Source of the DNA: Bubalus kerabau
Taxonomy: Eukaryota; Chordata; Mammalia; Artiodactyla; Bovidae
Direction of reading: 5' to 3'
Length of the DNA: 64,000 nt
Assembly: GCF_029407905.1 (NCBI RefSeq)
Contig: NC_073629.1
Location: 53,329,301 to 53,393,300, forward strand
The stretch's first letter is position 1, and each line of letters starts with the position of its first letter. Under the pieces are notes generated by a model. It was given only the letters and a program-made list of their open reading frames with translations. It made no database searches and was not told the DNA's origin. This document shows, in pieces, positions 18,827 to 29,175 of the stretch. The translations under genes were made by a program, and so were the position numbers.

Positions 18827-18934
18827 TTGTACCCTCCATACATGTTTAAATGTTGGGCCATATGATATTATTTGTTCAAGGAAACAATTAGATAATTTCT
18901 TAAATGCTATTATTACCATTGTGAGGAATTTGGA

Positions 18935-19110
18935 ATAAAGAAGCCATCAGTGGGGTAGCCTGATTTGAAAGAAGTTTCTTCGAGATCAATTGAGCAGGGC
19001 CTTGAAGCACGTATAGAATTTTGATGACAGAGTAAAGAACTGGGGGCATTTTAAGTGAAAGTTTCTTGCAAAGTAGAGCACATAGGCAGGGGTGAGTAGC
19101 CACTGGGTGC
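18935..19110 (-). repeat. Possible L2-derived fragment, antisense
   Basis: AGCAGGGCCTTGAAGCACG and TAGAATTTTGATGACAGAG resemble antisense L2 phrasing. Diverged, and no other support. Confidence 0.35.
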
Positions 19111-19690
19111 CATCCACTCAATTATAATTGTTTGGTGTTGTAATGACGACTAACCCTGGTGGTGGAGAGTGGTTTTCTATAGTAGAAAAGAGAGAGTGTA
19201 AGTGAAAAATTACCAAAACACCACCTTGAAGACAAAAATTGAGAAAGATTGCTGGTTGAGGCCAATTCCATGAGCCCTGCTGCCAGAATTATTCTGGTTC
19301 ATCAATTCAAATTGAGCTGGAGGAACCTTTGACATCCTCCTCTCTCTGCCTGCAGGTTGGCTGGCTCCAGTCCTCAGGTCATCACTCATCAAGAGGGGAT
19401 AATCCCAAGGACAGCAGGATCGGCTTCGTCACTTGGATTTAGGAGCGAGAAACCCATCAGGCAACTAAAGAGTAACAATGACCCACCATTAAACACACAG
19501 AGAGAAGAGCATGACAAGGAGTTTGTACAAGAAGCCAGGAGCATTTGCTGACAGCGCCTACGGAGCTGCTGACCACTGTGAGTTCTACCCATTGAACTGC
19601 AGTACAGAATTGTCCCCAACCCAGACATGCTTAGACGTGGGCACAGCATCAGTTCACACAGTGGTCTCTGCGTGGACTTAACAGAGTCAA
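19111..19690. other. Non-repeat stretch
   Basis: No known repeat or gene. Short frames on both strands at 19357-19649 overlap and lack family resemblance. Confidence 0.4.
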
Positions 19691-19694
19691 AAGA

Positions 19695-19868
19695 ATTCAG
19701 GGGTCAGATGGACCTGGGTTTGACTTGTTACTGTGTCACTTTTTTGTAGAATGTTTTGGTCAAATTTTTAAATGTCTCTGAGCCTCAGTTTTCTTGTCTG
19801 CAAAATGGAGCTAATCCCTTGGCTTTAAGAAGATCAAATGCAACAGTGTCTGAAAAGCGCAAGCAAGA
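19695..19868 (+). repeat. MIR SINE, sense
   Basis: GGGTCAGATGGACCTGGGTT, ATGTCTCTGAGCCTCAGTTT, CTTGTCTGCAAAATGGAGC and GATCAAATGCAACAGTG follow the MIR order. Confidence 0.75.
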
Positions 19869-21232
19869 TACTTCTCTTTACAGAAAAAGAGCACAATATA
19901 GAGCCAAAATGGAACCACTACAATGAGAGCTGCTTGCAAAATTATCCTCTGTCGTAGGCACTCAGCCTCAGCAGGTATGTTTGTTTCATTAGCTTGGATA
20001 GCAAGGAGGGAAGAGGGAGAGAGAACTGGGGAAGGGCAGGAAGCCAGAAACTGGCTCTTGTATGAGAAAATTCACTCTAACTAATTTTCAGACAACGTTG
20101 CTCTCCTTCCTCAAACACTGGGGCCACAAGGCATTATGCCAAAGAAGTCAGCAGCCTGGCAGATATTTTAAACTGATTCTGAGACTGAACGACAGGCCAT
20201 TTGCGCCATATGCCACTGACACGTTAATCTAGGCAAGGATGCTAGGCACCTGGGGACATCCGAGCTGAAATGCCATTTAGGCAGAGCACACCAACTCCAG
20301 TGGCAGAAGTTCATCAAGGCAAACATTGAGAGCAGCCAAGAAGGTACAAGTGGAAAGGAGGAGTGAAAGCCGGATGCGCTGTTGAATCCTTGAAAGACTT
20401 TCTGAGTTGTGGACACTTCAATATGCTTCTAGGAGAGCCGCAGATTCAACAAAACATCGAAACTGGGTATTTACAGGCCTGACAAATGTGTGTCTACTAC
20501 TTTTGCACCTGTTATACTGTATTGCCACCAACCCCATGACTCTTCTATCCACTGGCAAATACTGGGTGATGCTCCAGTCTACCAGAATGACCCCCTTTAT
20601 CCCTGCAGTTTCTTTGTAAAAAGCAAGTGGCTGCTGAGCACCTTTAGTAGATGCTCTGGTGTCAGACTTTCCAGGGTCCAATTTGGTGGGAGCCTTTGGT
20701 CTCCCTCACCCTTTGCCCAGCCCTGTTTCTTGGTTAGTATGAGCAATAATGAGCTTCTCCACCCCAGCATGAGGACAGGCTCACAGCCAGCACATGAAAA
20801 AGCCTGAGCTCGTGTGGGGCAACTACTCTATTTCATCCACAGATCACACATCTCCTTTTTTTCTTCTGTGATGCAACTACCCTAATGATTTTTTTTAAGG
20901 CAGCACTACGGCTTTCTGGGGGAAAAAAAAAGTCACACAGCAGGAGAACTGCAACAGGCATCATAAAAGGAGCTCACAATGAAATGCCCACCCACTCTTG
21001 TCACTGGACCACATATTTTTCCAGATACAAAATCATTCTAACTGAGAAGATCTTAATAAATGAATAGAATTCCTGCCTTCATTATTTTCTTCCAGGCAAA
21101 TGAAACTTAAAAAAATCAGCTCTTCCTCTTAACATTAGTTATGTTTCACAGTCAGAAGACAACTAAAGATTGTAAAAATAAGATTAGGCCACCAAAGAAT
21201 GTGGGTGCTCCCTAGCATTCTCTATGGTGAGT
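19869..21232. other. Non-repeat stretch
   Basis: Moderate GC, no mobile element recognised. Overlapping short frames at 20168-20807 show no domain. Poly-T and poly-A tracts flank 20850-20930. Confidence 0.4.
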
Positions 21233-21234
21233 AG

Positions 21235-21465
21235 TTCAGAGTTGTCCATGTTGAATGTGTACTTTGGAATCAAGCCTTGATTTAAATCCAGAGCCCTGCC
21301 CTTACTCACTAATGACCATTGGCAACTTGCTCAGCACCACCCCCGAGTCTCTATTTCTCCATCTGTAAACGTGCACAGAGTAACCCCATCATCCAGGGTT
21401 GTTATGAGAATTAGAGAAGATATATGTGTAGTAAGGAGCATACTCTCTGGTATGTGGTCAGGATA
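21235..21465 (+). repeat. MIR SINE, sense
   Basis: Diverged sense MIR: GTACTTTGGAATCAAGCCTT, GAGTCTCTATTTCTCCATCT followed by GTAAACG, and CCAGGGTTGTTATGAGAATT. Confidence 0.7.
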
Positions 21466-21749
21466 TCTATGTTAAAATGATGGGCCTGATCTTGGGAACT
21501 ATATTTAACTTTTTTTTTTTTTAATGGAGAGAGATTATTTCTATGAATTCTTAGCAAAGACTAAATGGATGTTTTAATCACAAAATCATAGACATCATCT
21601 GAACCTTCACCTCTAGACCCATTGGGCTGTATTGTGCCACAAAAAATATTTGTAAGAAGTAGGAGAGTTGGATAGCTTAAATTCAGCCCTGGAGAACAGT
21701 AACATCACTCTGAGTCTAAGGCCCAGTGTTCAACAACCCCACACCTGTG

Positions 21750-22260
21750 TTCTGTACACCCAGAAAACCCATCTAAAATGAGATCCAAACACTCTCTTGC
21801 TTAAGTCTGATAACTGATCTCCCTGCACCCATTCTTTCCCCCTACAGCCAATTCAAAGAGCACCAGAGAGCTCCTCATAATGTAAGATACATCACATCAT
21901 CTCAGAATTTGCTAATGATTCTTTCTCTGCCACAGAACAAAATCCAGAGTCCTCACTCCAAAGCAGTTCATGGTCTGGGTTCCAGTTATCTTTCTGATCA
22001 CATCTCTAACCACACTCTTCTTTGCTCACCTCCCTCCTGTCACACAAACCTCCTCAAAAACATCAAGTTTGCTTTTCCTCTCTGGAATTTTCCTCCCTAT
22101 GTATGCCTATGGTTTCCTCCTTTACTTCATTCATGCTTCTGTTCAAATGTGACATAATGAGAGACAGCATCCCCAACCAGTCTTTTCAGTCACCCAATCC
22201 TGCTCTTCTCTGTCCCCTGACTCGGCTTTATTTTTCTTCTCAATGCCTTCAAGACTTCAT
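21750..22260 (+). repeat. L2 LINE, sense
   Basis: Sense L2 without intact ORF: TGCTTAAGTCTGATAACTGA, CAGAACAAAATCCAGAGTCC, CAGTTCATGGTCTGGGTTCC, GGAATTTTCCTCCCTATG, CTTCTGTTCAAATGTGACAT. This is the conserved 3' half of L2. Confidence 0.7.
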
Positions 22261-22299
22261 AGAGGGGGTTAAAGTAACTGGCTCTAGTTCTCACCCCTA

Positions 22300-23108
22300 C
22301 AGCTGTTCTCAAGGCCCTAAGAGATACCTACTATCTTCCTCTTCCACCACTCAGTCTAGATGTCCCTCACTCTTTGCCAACACCTCAGCTGGTCTACATT
22401 GCTTTTGAGGTGGGGTGGCTTATATCTGCATCCCCAAGGGGTCTGAGTTTCTTTTGTCCTTTTGGACTGAGGTTGCTACAGTTCCCATTTACAGTTATCA
22501 GGCATGGCGTTCTCGCCAAGACAGGACACACTGAATGCCTGAGTCCCAGACACACTCCCTCTGCCCTGCTACCTTCATTGTGTATCAGCAGCTCTAGTTC
22601 CTCAGAGCCATCAGGGTCAATTGCTCTTAATAAAAATTGCACAGGTAGGTCACTAAGAATGATGGTGTAAGGGGCCAATCCTATTTCACCCATTGATTCT
22701 TGGGCCCACATACGCTGGCTATTAGACAATCAGCTCTGTTGGTTCTGTGTATACACTGCATGGTAGACGATGCAGTTAACCTCACAGGATATTATGCCCA
22801 GACTGGTATAAACAAGTCCATTATTCTACTAGGCTGGCTGCCTCTGGTTGATGAAGTACACTATAAGAATAGTCAGTCTCATCATCACATGCCCATTGTG
22901 TGACAGTTACCTGAGGTATGCATTACCCTGAGGTAGTGTTGTATGGGATCCCATATTAGGGAAAAAAGCATTCTATAATTTCATAGGTACTGGTTTTGGC
23001 AACAGCACTGAAGTCAAAGAAAGCAAAGCCATATCCAAAGTAGGTGCCGATTTCTGTAATGGAATTAGGTCTGATGTAATCAAGGTGCCACCTAGGAACT
23101 GACTAGTC
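22300..23108. other. Unresolved old sequence, left of nested insertion
   Basis: No family named with confidence. The style (GATATTATGCCCAGACTGG, GGCTGGCTGCCTCTGGTTGA) suggests the interior of an old ERVL-type element, but I cannot verify this. It is contiguous with 25393 onward once the nested SINE and LINE are removed. Confidence 0.3.
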
Positions 23109-23327
23109 TCCTTAAGAACGGGCTTCCCAGGTGGTGCTAGTGGTAAAAACCCACCTGACAATGCAGGAGATGTAAGAGACATAGGTTTGGTCCCTGGGTT
23201 GGGAAGATCCCCTAAAGAAGGAAATGGCCACCCACTCCAGTATTCTTGCCTGGTAAATCCCATAGACAGAAGAGCCTGGTGGGCTACAGTCCATGGGGTC
23301 ACAAAGAATTGGACATGACTGAAGTGA

Positions 23328-25354
23328 ACAGTGGAAGTGAGAAATAGATTTAAGGGACTAGATCTGATAGAGTGCCTGATGAACTATGGACGGAGGTTCA
23401 TGACATTGTACAGGAGACAGGGATCAAGACCATCCCCATGGAAAAGAAATGAAAAAAAGCAAAATGGCTGTCTGAGGAGGCCTTACAAAGAGCTGTGAAA
23501 AGAAAAGCGAAAAGCAAAGGAGAAAAGGAAAGATATAAGCATCTGAATGCAGAGTTCCAAAGAATAGCAAGGAGAGATAAGAAAGCCTTCCTCAGTGATC
23601 AATGCAAAGAAATAGAGGAAAACAATAGAATGGAAAAGACTAGAGATCTCTTCCAGAATATTAGAGATACCAAGGGAACATTTCATACAAAGATAGTATC
23701 GATAAAGGACAGAAATGGTATGGACCTAACAGAAGCAGAAGATATTTAGAAAAGGTGGCAAGAATACACAGAAGAACTGTACAAAAAAGAGCTTCACGAA
23801 CCAGATAATCATGATGGTGTGATCACTGACCTAGAGCCAGACATCCTGGAATGTGAAGTCAAGTGGGCCTTAGAAAGCATCACTACGAACAAAGCTAGTG
23901 GAGGTGATGGAATCCAAGTTGAGCTATTTCAAATCCTAAAGATGATGCTGTGAAAGTGCTGCACTCAATATGCCAGCACATTTGGAAAACTCAGCAGTGG
24001 CCACAGGACTGGAAAAGGTCAGTTTTCATTCCAATCCCAAAGAAAGGCAATGCCAAAGAATGCTCAAACTACTGCACAGTTGCACTCATCTCACATGCTA
24101 GTAAAGTAATGCTCAAAATTCTCCAAGCCAGGCTTCAGCAATATGTGAACTGTGAACTTCCAAATGTTCAAGCTGGTTTTAGAAAAGGCAGAGGAACCAG
24201 AGATCAAATTGCCAACATCCGCTGGATCATGGAAAAAGCAAGAGAGTTCCAGAGAAGCATCTATTTCTGCTTTATTGACTATGCCAAAGCCTTTGACTGT
24301 GTGGATCACAATAAACTGTGGAAAATTCTGAAAGAGATGGGAATACCAGACCACCTGACCTGCCTCTTGAGAAACCTATATGCAGTTCAAGAAGCAACAG
24401 TTAGAAGTAGACATGGAACAACAGACTGGTTCCAAATAGGAAAAGGAGTATGTCAAGGCTGTATATTGTCATCCTACTTATTTAACTTCTATGCAAAGTA
24501 CATCATGAGAAACGCTGGGCTGGAAGAAGCACAAGCTGGAATCAAGATTGCTGGGAGAAATATCAATAACCTCAGATATGCAGATGACACCACCCTTATG
24601 GCAGAAAGTAGAGGAACACAAAAGCCTCTTGATGAAAGTGAAAGAGGAGAGTAAAAAAGTTGGCTTAAAGCTCAACATTCAGAAAACTGAGATCATGGCA
24701 TCTGGTCCCATCACTTCATGGGAAATAGATGGGGAAAGAGTGGAAACAGTGTCAGACTTTATTTTTTGGGCTCCAAAATCACTGCAGATGGTGACTGCAG
24801 CCATGAAATTAAAAGATGCTTACTCCTTGGAAGGAAAGTTATGACCAACCTAGATAGCATATTCAAAAGCAGAGACATTACTTTGCCAACAAAGGTCCAT
24901 CTAGTCAAGGCTATGGTTTTTCCTGTGGTCATGTATGGATGTGAGAGTTGGACTGTGAAGAAAGCTGAGCACTGAAGAATTGATGCTTTTGAACTGTGGT
25001 GTTGGAGAAGCCTCTTGAGAGTCCCTTGGACTGCAAGGAGATCCAACCAGTCCATTCTAAAGGAGATCAGTCCTGGGTGTTCATTGGAAGGACTGATGCT
25101 AAAGCTGAAACTCCAATACTTTGGCCACCTGATGCGAAGAGTTGACTCATTGGAAAAGACTCTGATGCTGGGGGGGATTGGGGGCAGGAAGAAAAGGGGA
25201 CAACAGAGGATGAGATGGCTGGATGGCATCACCAACTCGATGGACATGAGTTTGAGTGAACTCTGGGAGTTGGTAATGGACACGGGGGCCCAGTGTGCTG
25301 CATTTCATGGGGTTGCAAAGAGTCGGACATGATTGAGCAACTGAACTGAACTGA
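23328..25354 (+). mobile_element. BovB (RTE-clade) LINE copy 3, 5'-truncated
   Basis: The longest BovB in the window (about 2.0 kb). It begins at ACAGTGGAAGTGAGAAATAG, upstream of the reverse transcriptase, and ends in CTGAA repeats. Its TSD ACTGAAGTGA is at 23318-23327 and 25355-25364. The left copy is SINE sequence, and the right copy merges with the BovB tail. Opposite in orientation to copy 2, same orientation as copy 1. Confidence 0.95.
23400..25345 (+). pseudogene. Decayed BovB ORF2 (reverse transcriptase) remnant
   Basis: Long coding remnant. A Lys/Arg-rich linker at 23495-23749 is followed by the reverse transcriptase from about 23950, with KNAKECSNY-like and LISHASK blocks, FCFIDYAKAFDCVDH at about 24268-24312, and catalytic YADD at 24577-24588. 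C-terminal RTE sequence extends to 25332. Breaks: TAG at 23747-23749 replaces a Lys codon, one base is lost near 23938, two bases are lost near 24609, and further shifts occur near 24745. Unlike copies 1 and 2 it keeps the Glu codon after the YVN block and the Phe of AKAFD, so it comes from a different or older source lineage. It is not expected to make active enzyme. Confidence 0.9.
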
Positions 25355-25392
25355 ACTGAAGTGACTTAGCATGCACTCACCATCCTTAAGAA

Positions 25393-26600
25393 TAACGCCT
25401 GATTTGGCCAGTCTTCACTGCTAGCAGGTTGGATATTCAGCCATGGCAGGCACTATATCAGCCTATATATCAGTTAGTGATACATAGGCTAACTGATATC
25501 AGTTATATATCTAGTTAGTTATATATCTAGTTAGTTATATCACTAACTATATCAGTTAGTGATAGGGAGTTCATGCTTTTGTGTCCAAAGCTAGTCTCTA
25601 CCCCATCATGGTCATGCCCATTTGTAACCCATTGCTCAAGTACTGGAGTGGCCATGGAGAGAGGCTCATGACATCCAGAAAAAGGTCATCCTCTCTACTT
25701 GGATGTTGCCCTCTTGATTCACTGTGGAGGACTCATGGCATTAACAGGAGAATCAATAATCCTTGCTCATAATGCCTTTCCTCATAGGCCCATCCACATG
25801 CCTCTTCCTCAGGCTTCTTTATATATGTCCTAAAACACGGACATTATCTGGCTGGTCATCACTGGAGGTCGTTTAAGGATGTGTCTCAGCATTGTCTATG
25901 CAAGGGGCAGGAGAGCAGCTCTACCCCACAGTTCCCATCCTCATTAGTCAAGGGTTGTCCCAAAGGGTGTTAATCCTTCTGAATGTCTAGGTTTGCATAT
26001 GTGTGCATCCTAAGCAGATTCCAGCAGATATCCTGTTAGGTTATCAGAAAAGCTCAAGCACGAGAGTATAATAGATTCATGGTCCAGCTGAGACAAGATC
26101 CATATTTATTTATTCCTGAGCACAGCTGGTTGGGGTAGCAAAACTTGGAATTAAAAGGTGGGCTGAGAGGATATGAGATGAAGCTAAGAGGTGTCTGATA
26201 CACCCTCAAAGCCTGGAGGGGAGGCAGGCATGATTGTAAGAGTGTATTAAATTATGTATTTCATATAATTAGATAATAGGATAATAAGAAATATGTGCTA
26301 ATTGTATGGTTCTGCCAACAAAGGCAAAAGTTGTTAGCCGAGGAAGAGATCAATGTGGACTCAGGTTGGCAGAAAAGAGTTAGAGCCTTGAGGCATGGCT
26401 GGTGGGGAGGCTGCCGGTTCCAGGTTAAGAGTCCCCCATGTTAAGGAGACAAATTGAGAATTCACTGGAGAGGAACAGGAGTTGAAGACAGGCAAGAGAT
26501 ACTCAGACAGCTGAGAGGACAAGGATTCTCTTGATTCAGAGAGATTTTCTGTCCTGCTGCCTCCTGTAAGATAGACTGCCATCTTTGTTATGATGTAGTA
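25393..26600. other. Unresolved old sequence, right of nested insertion
   Basis: Continues the sequence interrupted at 23108. Contains the local TAGTTAG array at 25455-25563. CCTTTCCTCATAGGCCCATC and neighbours could be ERVL-type internal DNA, but this is not verified. No gene seen. Confidence 0.3.
25455..25563. repeat. Local array of direct and inverted TAGTTAGT-type units
   Basis: Repeated words: ATCAGTTAGTGATA at both ends, CTAGTTAGTTATAT twice in tandem (about 25511-25540), and the inverse forms GCTAACTGATATC and CACTAACTATATC between them. Self-complementary, so capable of hairpins. Confidence 0.85.
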
Positions 26601-26738
26601 TTGTTGTTGTTATTTAGTCACTAAGTCACATCTGACTCTTTTGTGACCCCAAGGACTGTAGCCCACCAGACTCTTCTGTCCATTGGATTTCCCAGGCAAG
26701 AACGGAATGAGTTGCCATTTCCTTCTCCAGAGGGGTAG
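26601..26738 (-). mobile_element. Bov-A/Bov-tA SINE fragment, antisense
   Basis: Antisense SINE: TTGTTGTTATTTAGTCACTA, TCACATCTGACTCTTTTGTG, GGACTGTAGCCCACCAG, GCCATTTCCTTCTCCAG. No tRNA-like head. Confidence 0.85.
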
Positions 26739-26744
26739 CATATG

Positions 26745-26980
26745 GTTAAATAAACATGCTTTGGGGTGATACAGATCTGCTTTGAATCCTAGCTCTACTG
26801 CTTGGCAAGTTTCTCAGCCTCCTCAATCTTCAGTTTCTTCATCTGTCCACTAGAGGTAACAAAGGTACCTACTTCATAGATTTATAATGAGGATTAAATT
26901 AATTTGTGGAAGACACTTGAAACAGTGTCTGGCTCATTATAAGCCCTAATGAGTAACAGTTATCATTATTACTATCAGGC
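26745..26980 (+). repeat. MIR SINE, sense
   Basis: GCTTTGAATCCTAGCTCTAC, CAGTTTCTTCATCTGTCCAC, ACCTACTTCATAGATTTATA, ATGAGGATTAAATTAATTTG, CAGTGTCTGGCTCATTATAA follow the MIR order. Confidence 0.8.
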
Positions 26981-27830
26981 AAAGTAAACAGTGGCTTTAA
27001 CAGCCAAAGGAAACCTAACTAGAACAAATGAGAATAGGAAGCATTGATCAGTCAGGAGAAAATAGATAAACCCTATTTCTATGCAAAAAAGTTTAGTCAT
27101 GTCTTCTGCAAAAAGTTCTCTCAGATGCTGGAGATACCCACTCAGCAGAAATCCCTTTTAGCCTTAGAGCAAAGAAAACTAATGAAACTCTAGTGGCCAT
27201 GATGGCATTATCAGAAAAAACAGTGGCAAGAAAACCTGTTGGTAGGCTCATCCACTTTTGGAATCTACAGCGCATATGGGTAGCCTGGACCTTTCTCATT
27301 TCTCCAGCGTATAGCTGGATTAGACAAGAAAATGCAATCTGCCTCCACATCAGAGGAAGAATATTTCCATGCAGAAAGGGCTACAGCTGTCATTGACAAC
27401 CCCCACACATCCTGGGAATAGAACAGTTTGATGTAGTCAAGTTCTAGGGGAGGGAAGTCTTCTCTTCCTACCTGAGCTGCCTACCCGGCTTCTTTTCTAC
27501 ACTTTATTCTTTATATCAACAGAACAATGTGTTGAAGATTCCAGGCACTGAATAGGGTTGAAAGACTATCAAAGCATTTAGACTTTGGTTTGACAAGTTA
27601 TCCACAATATCATGACGAGTTTCCTCTTTGGTCTCTGACTTCAAGGTGCACTCTCTACAATGCTTAAGTCCTTTATGAATCTGCCTTGGCAATTAGCATC
27701 AGGACATAAATGACCTTTGGCAATCATTAGCTCCTTAATCATCATCTGCCTTCCCTTTATTCTTCAGGAGATCCTGACCCACTTCATTTTTGTGTTATAA
27801 AAACCTTCCATTATTTTCTAAGTTCACAAA
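26981..27830. other. Non-repeat stretch
   Basis: No element or gene recognised. The 85-residue antisense frame at 27093-27350 has no family resemblance. Confidence 0.4.
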
Positions 27831-28019
27831 GGCCCTTCTTTAAATTTTCTCTCTTATTATGAAAGAAATACTTGCTTATTAGAAAAAAAATAAGATTAGA
27901 ATGATTCAAAATGAAAAGTAAAACTTTCTCCTCTCCACTCTACCAAGAACCACCTTCATCCCACTCCTCGCAAGTTCCCCATTGACAAGGGCAAATTGTG
28001 TATACTTCTAGACATTCCC

Positions 28020-28291
28020 TGGAGAAGGCAATGGCAACCCACTCCAGTACTCTTGCCTGGAAAATCCCATGGACGGAGGAGCCTGGTAGGCTACAGTCCA
28101 TGGGGTCTCAAAGAGTCAGACATGACTGAGCGCCTTCACTTTCACTTTTCAGTTTCATTCATTGGAGAAGGAAATGGCAACCCACTCCAGTATTCTTGCC
28201 TGGAGAATCCCAGGGATAGAGGAGCCTGATGGGCTGCCGTCTATGGGGTTGCATAGAGTCAGACATGACTGAAGCAACTTAGCAGCAGCAG
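28020..28291 (+). mobile_element. Bov-A2 SINE (dimeric)
   Basis: Two Bov-A monomers joined by the TTCACTTTTCAGTTTCATTC linker, with the AACTTAGCAGCAGCAG tail. Perfect 12-bp TSD CTAGACATTCCC at 28008-28019 and 28292-28303. It sits inside old L1. Confidence 0.95.
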
Positions 28292-28371
28292 CTAGACATT
28301 CCCCTGTTTGCAAAGAGGATTGTACCCCCACCACACATAGAAATATGTGCTCTTGTGCAACTTACTAAACG

Positions 28372-28498
28372 ATACTTCCTTGGTGGTCCAGTAGTTAAGA
28401 CTCCATGATTCCAATGCAGGGGGCACGGGCTCAATCCTTGGTCAGGGAACTAAGATCCCACATGTTATGCAGCCCAAAAAAATTTATTAAAAAAAGAA
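28372..28498 (+). mobile_element. CHR-2-type SINE
   Basis: TTGGTGGTCCAGTAGTTAAG (A box region), AATGCAGGGGGCACGGGC, CAGGGAACTAAGATCCCACA and an A-rich tail. Confidence 0.8.
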
Positions 28499-28667
28499 AA
28501 ACATACTGAGAATATCTTTTCATGTCCATATAGATTTACTTCATTCTTTTTAATGAGTGAAGTGTATTCAATTGTGTGCTTTACTATAAATGATTTAACC
28601 AATCCCCTATTAATTAAGCTGTTTTCTGTTTTTCTCTATTACAAACCATGATGATATGAACACCATT

Positions 28668-28745
28668 TTAAATATATATATATATATTTAGTTGTGTACT
28701 TATTATAATATGTACTTATTAAATATATATTACATATATATAGTT
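28668..28745. repeat. AT-rich simple repeat patches
   Basis: AATATATATATATATATTTA near 28670-28690 and related TATATATTACATATATATAG near 28722-28742, inside L1M. Confidence 0.8.
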
Positions 28746-28939
28746 GTGTATTTATGAAAGTGCATCTTTAGGATAAATTCCCAGAAAGATGATTTTGCTG
28801 AATCTGATGATGGTGTGTACACTTAGCATTTGGACAAATATTGCTAAGTTTACCTTTTAATACTTGAAACCAATTTACAGTCACCTTAGCAATATATGAG
28901 AGTGCCTCGCGTCCCACCCTCAAAGAGCCCTGAGTCTCC

Positions 28940-29175
28940 TGAGGAAGTAGCCTGGGCTTTGAAATCAGACAGACCTCTTTCTGAATTTGGTTCTGCCATT
29001 CGTGAGTTGGAAGACTTCTTTTAAGTCACTAGGACTGTTGGGACCCTGTTTTATCACCTATAAAATGGCGGGGGGGGGGTGCCTTCTGGGTGTGTTTGCT
29101 GTGATAATTTAGTGAAATAATGCAGGTGAAGAACCTAGCACAGTGCCAGCCAGGGAGCAACTACTCAGCGTGAGC
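28940..29175 (+). repeat. MIR SINE, sense, with G10 tract
   Basis: CTGGGCTTTGAAATCAGACA, TTTTATCACCTATAAAATGG, then a homopolymer G run near 29069-29078, AACCTAGCACAGTGCCAG. The G tract replaces the usual GGGGATAATAATA. Confidence 0.75.

Larger units (their letters stand above)
23119..25382 (+). mobile_element. Bov-tA SINE, interrupted by BovB copy 3
   Basis: The SINE body lies at 23119-23327 (tRNA-like head GGGCTTCCCAGGTGGTGC, body GTATTCTTGCCTGG, end GACATGACTGAAGTGA). Its tail continues at 25365-25382 (CTTAGCATGCACTCACCA). The SINE's own 10-bp TSD TCCTTAAGAA lies outside everything, at 23109-23118 and 25383-25392. The BovB was therefore inserted into an existing SINE. Confidence 0.93.
27835..28930 (-). 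mobile_element. L1M-type LINE 3' region, antisense, twice interrupted
   Basis: Old antisense L1: ATACTTGCTTATTAGAAAAA and CTCCTCTCCACTCTACC on the left. After two SINE insertions it continues CATGTCCATATAGATTTACT, AACCAATCCCCTATTAATTA, TATTACAAACCATGATG, GGATAAATTCCCAGAAAG and GCAATATATGAGAGTGCC. The ORF is not preserved. Confidence 0.65.

Noticed and set aside
24759..25283. 174-codon minus-strand open frame
   Set aside because: Antisense to the BovB C-terminal region. The same frame recurs, broken differently, in other BovB copies.
22300..26600. Firm call of an ERVL internal region around the nested SINE/BovB
   Set aside because: The resemblance is only stylistic. No conserved retroviral protein motif could be read, so it is left unresolved.
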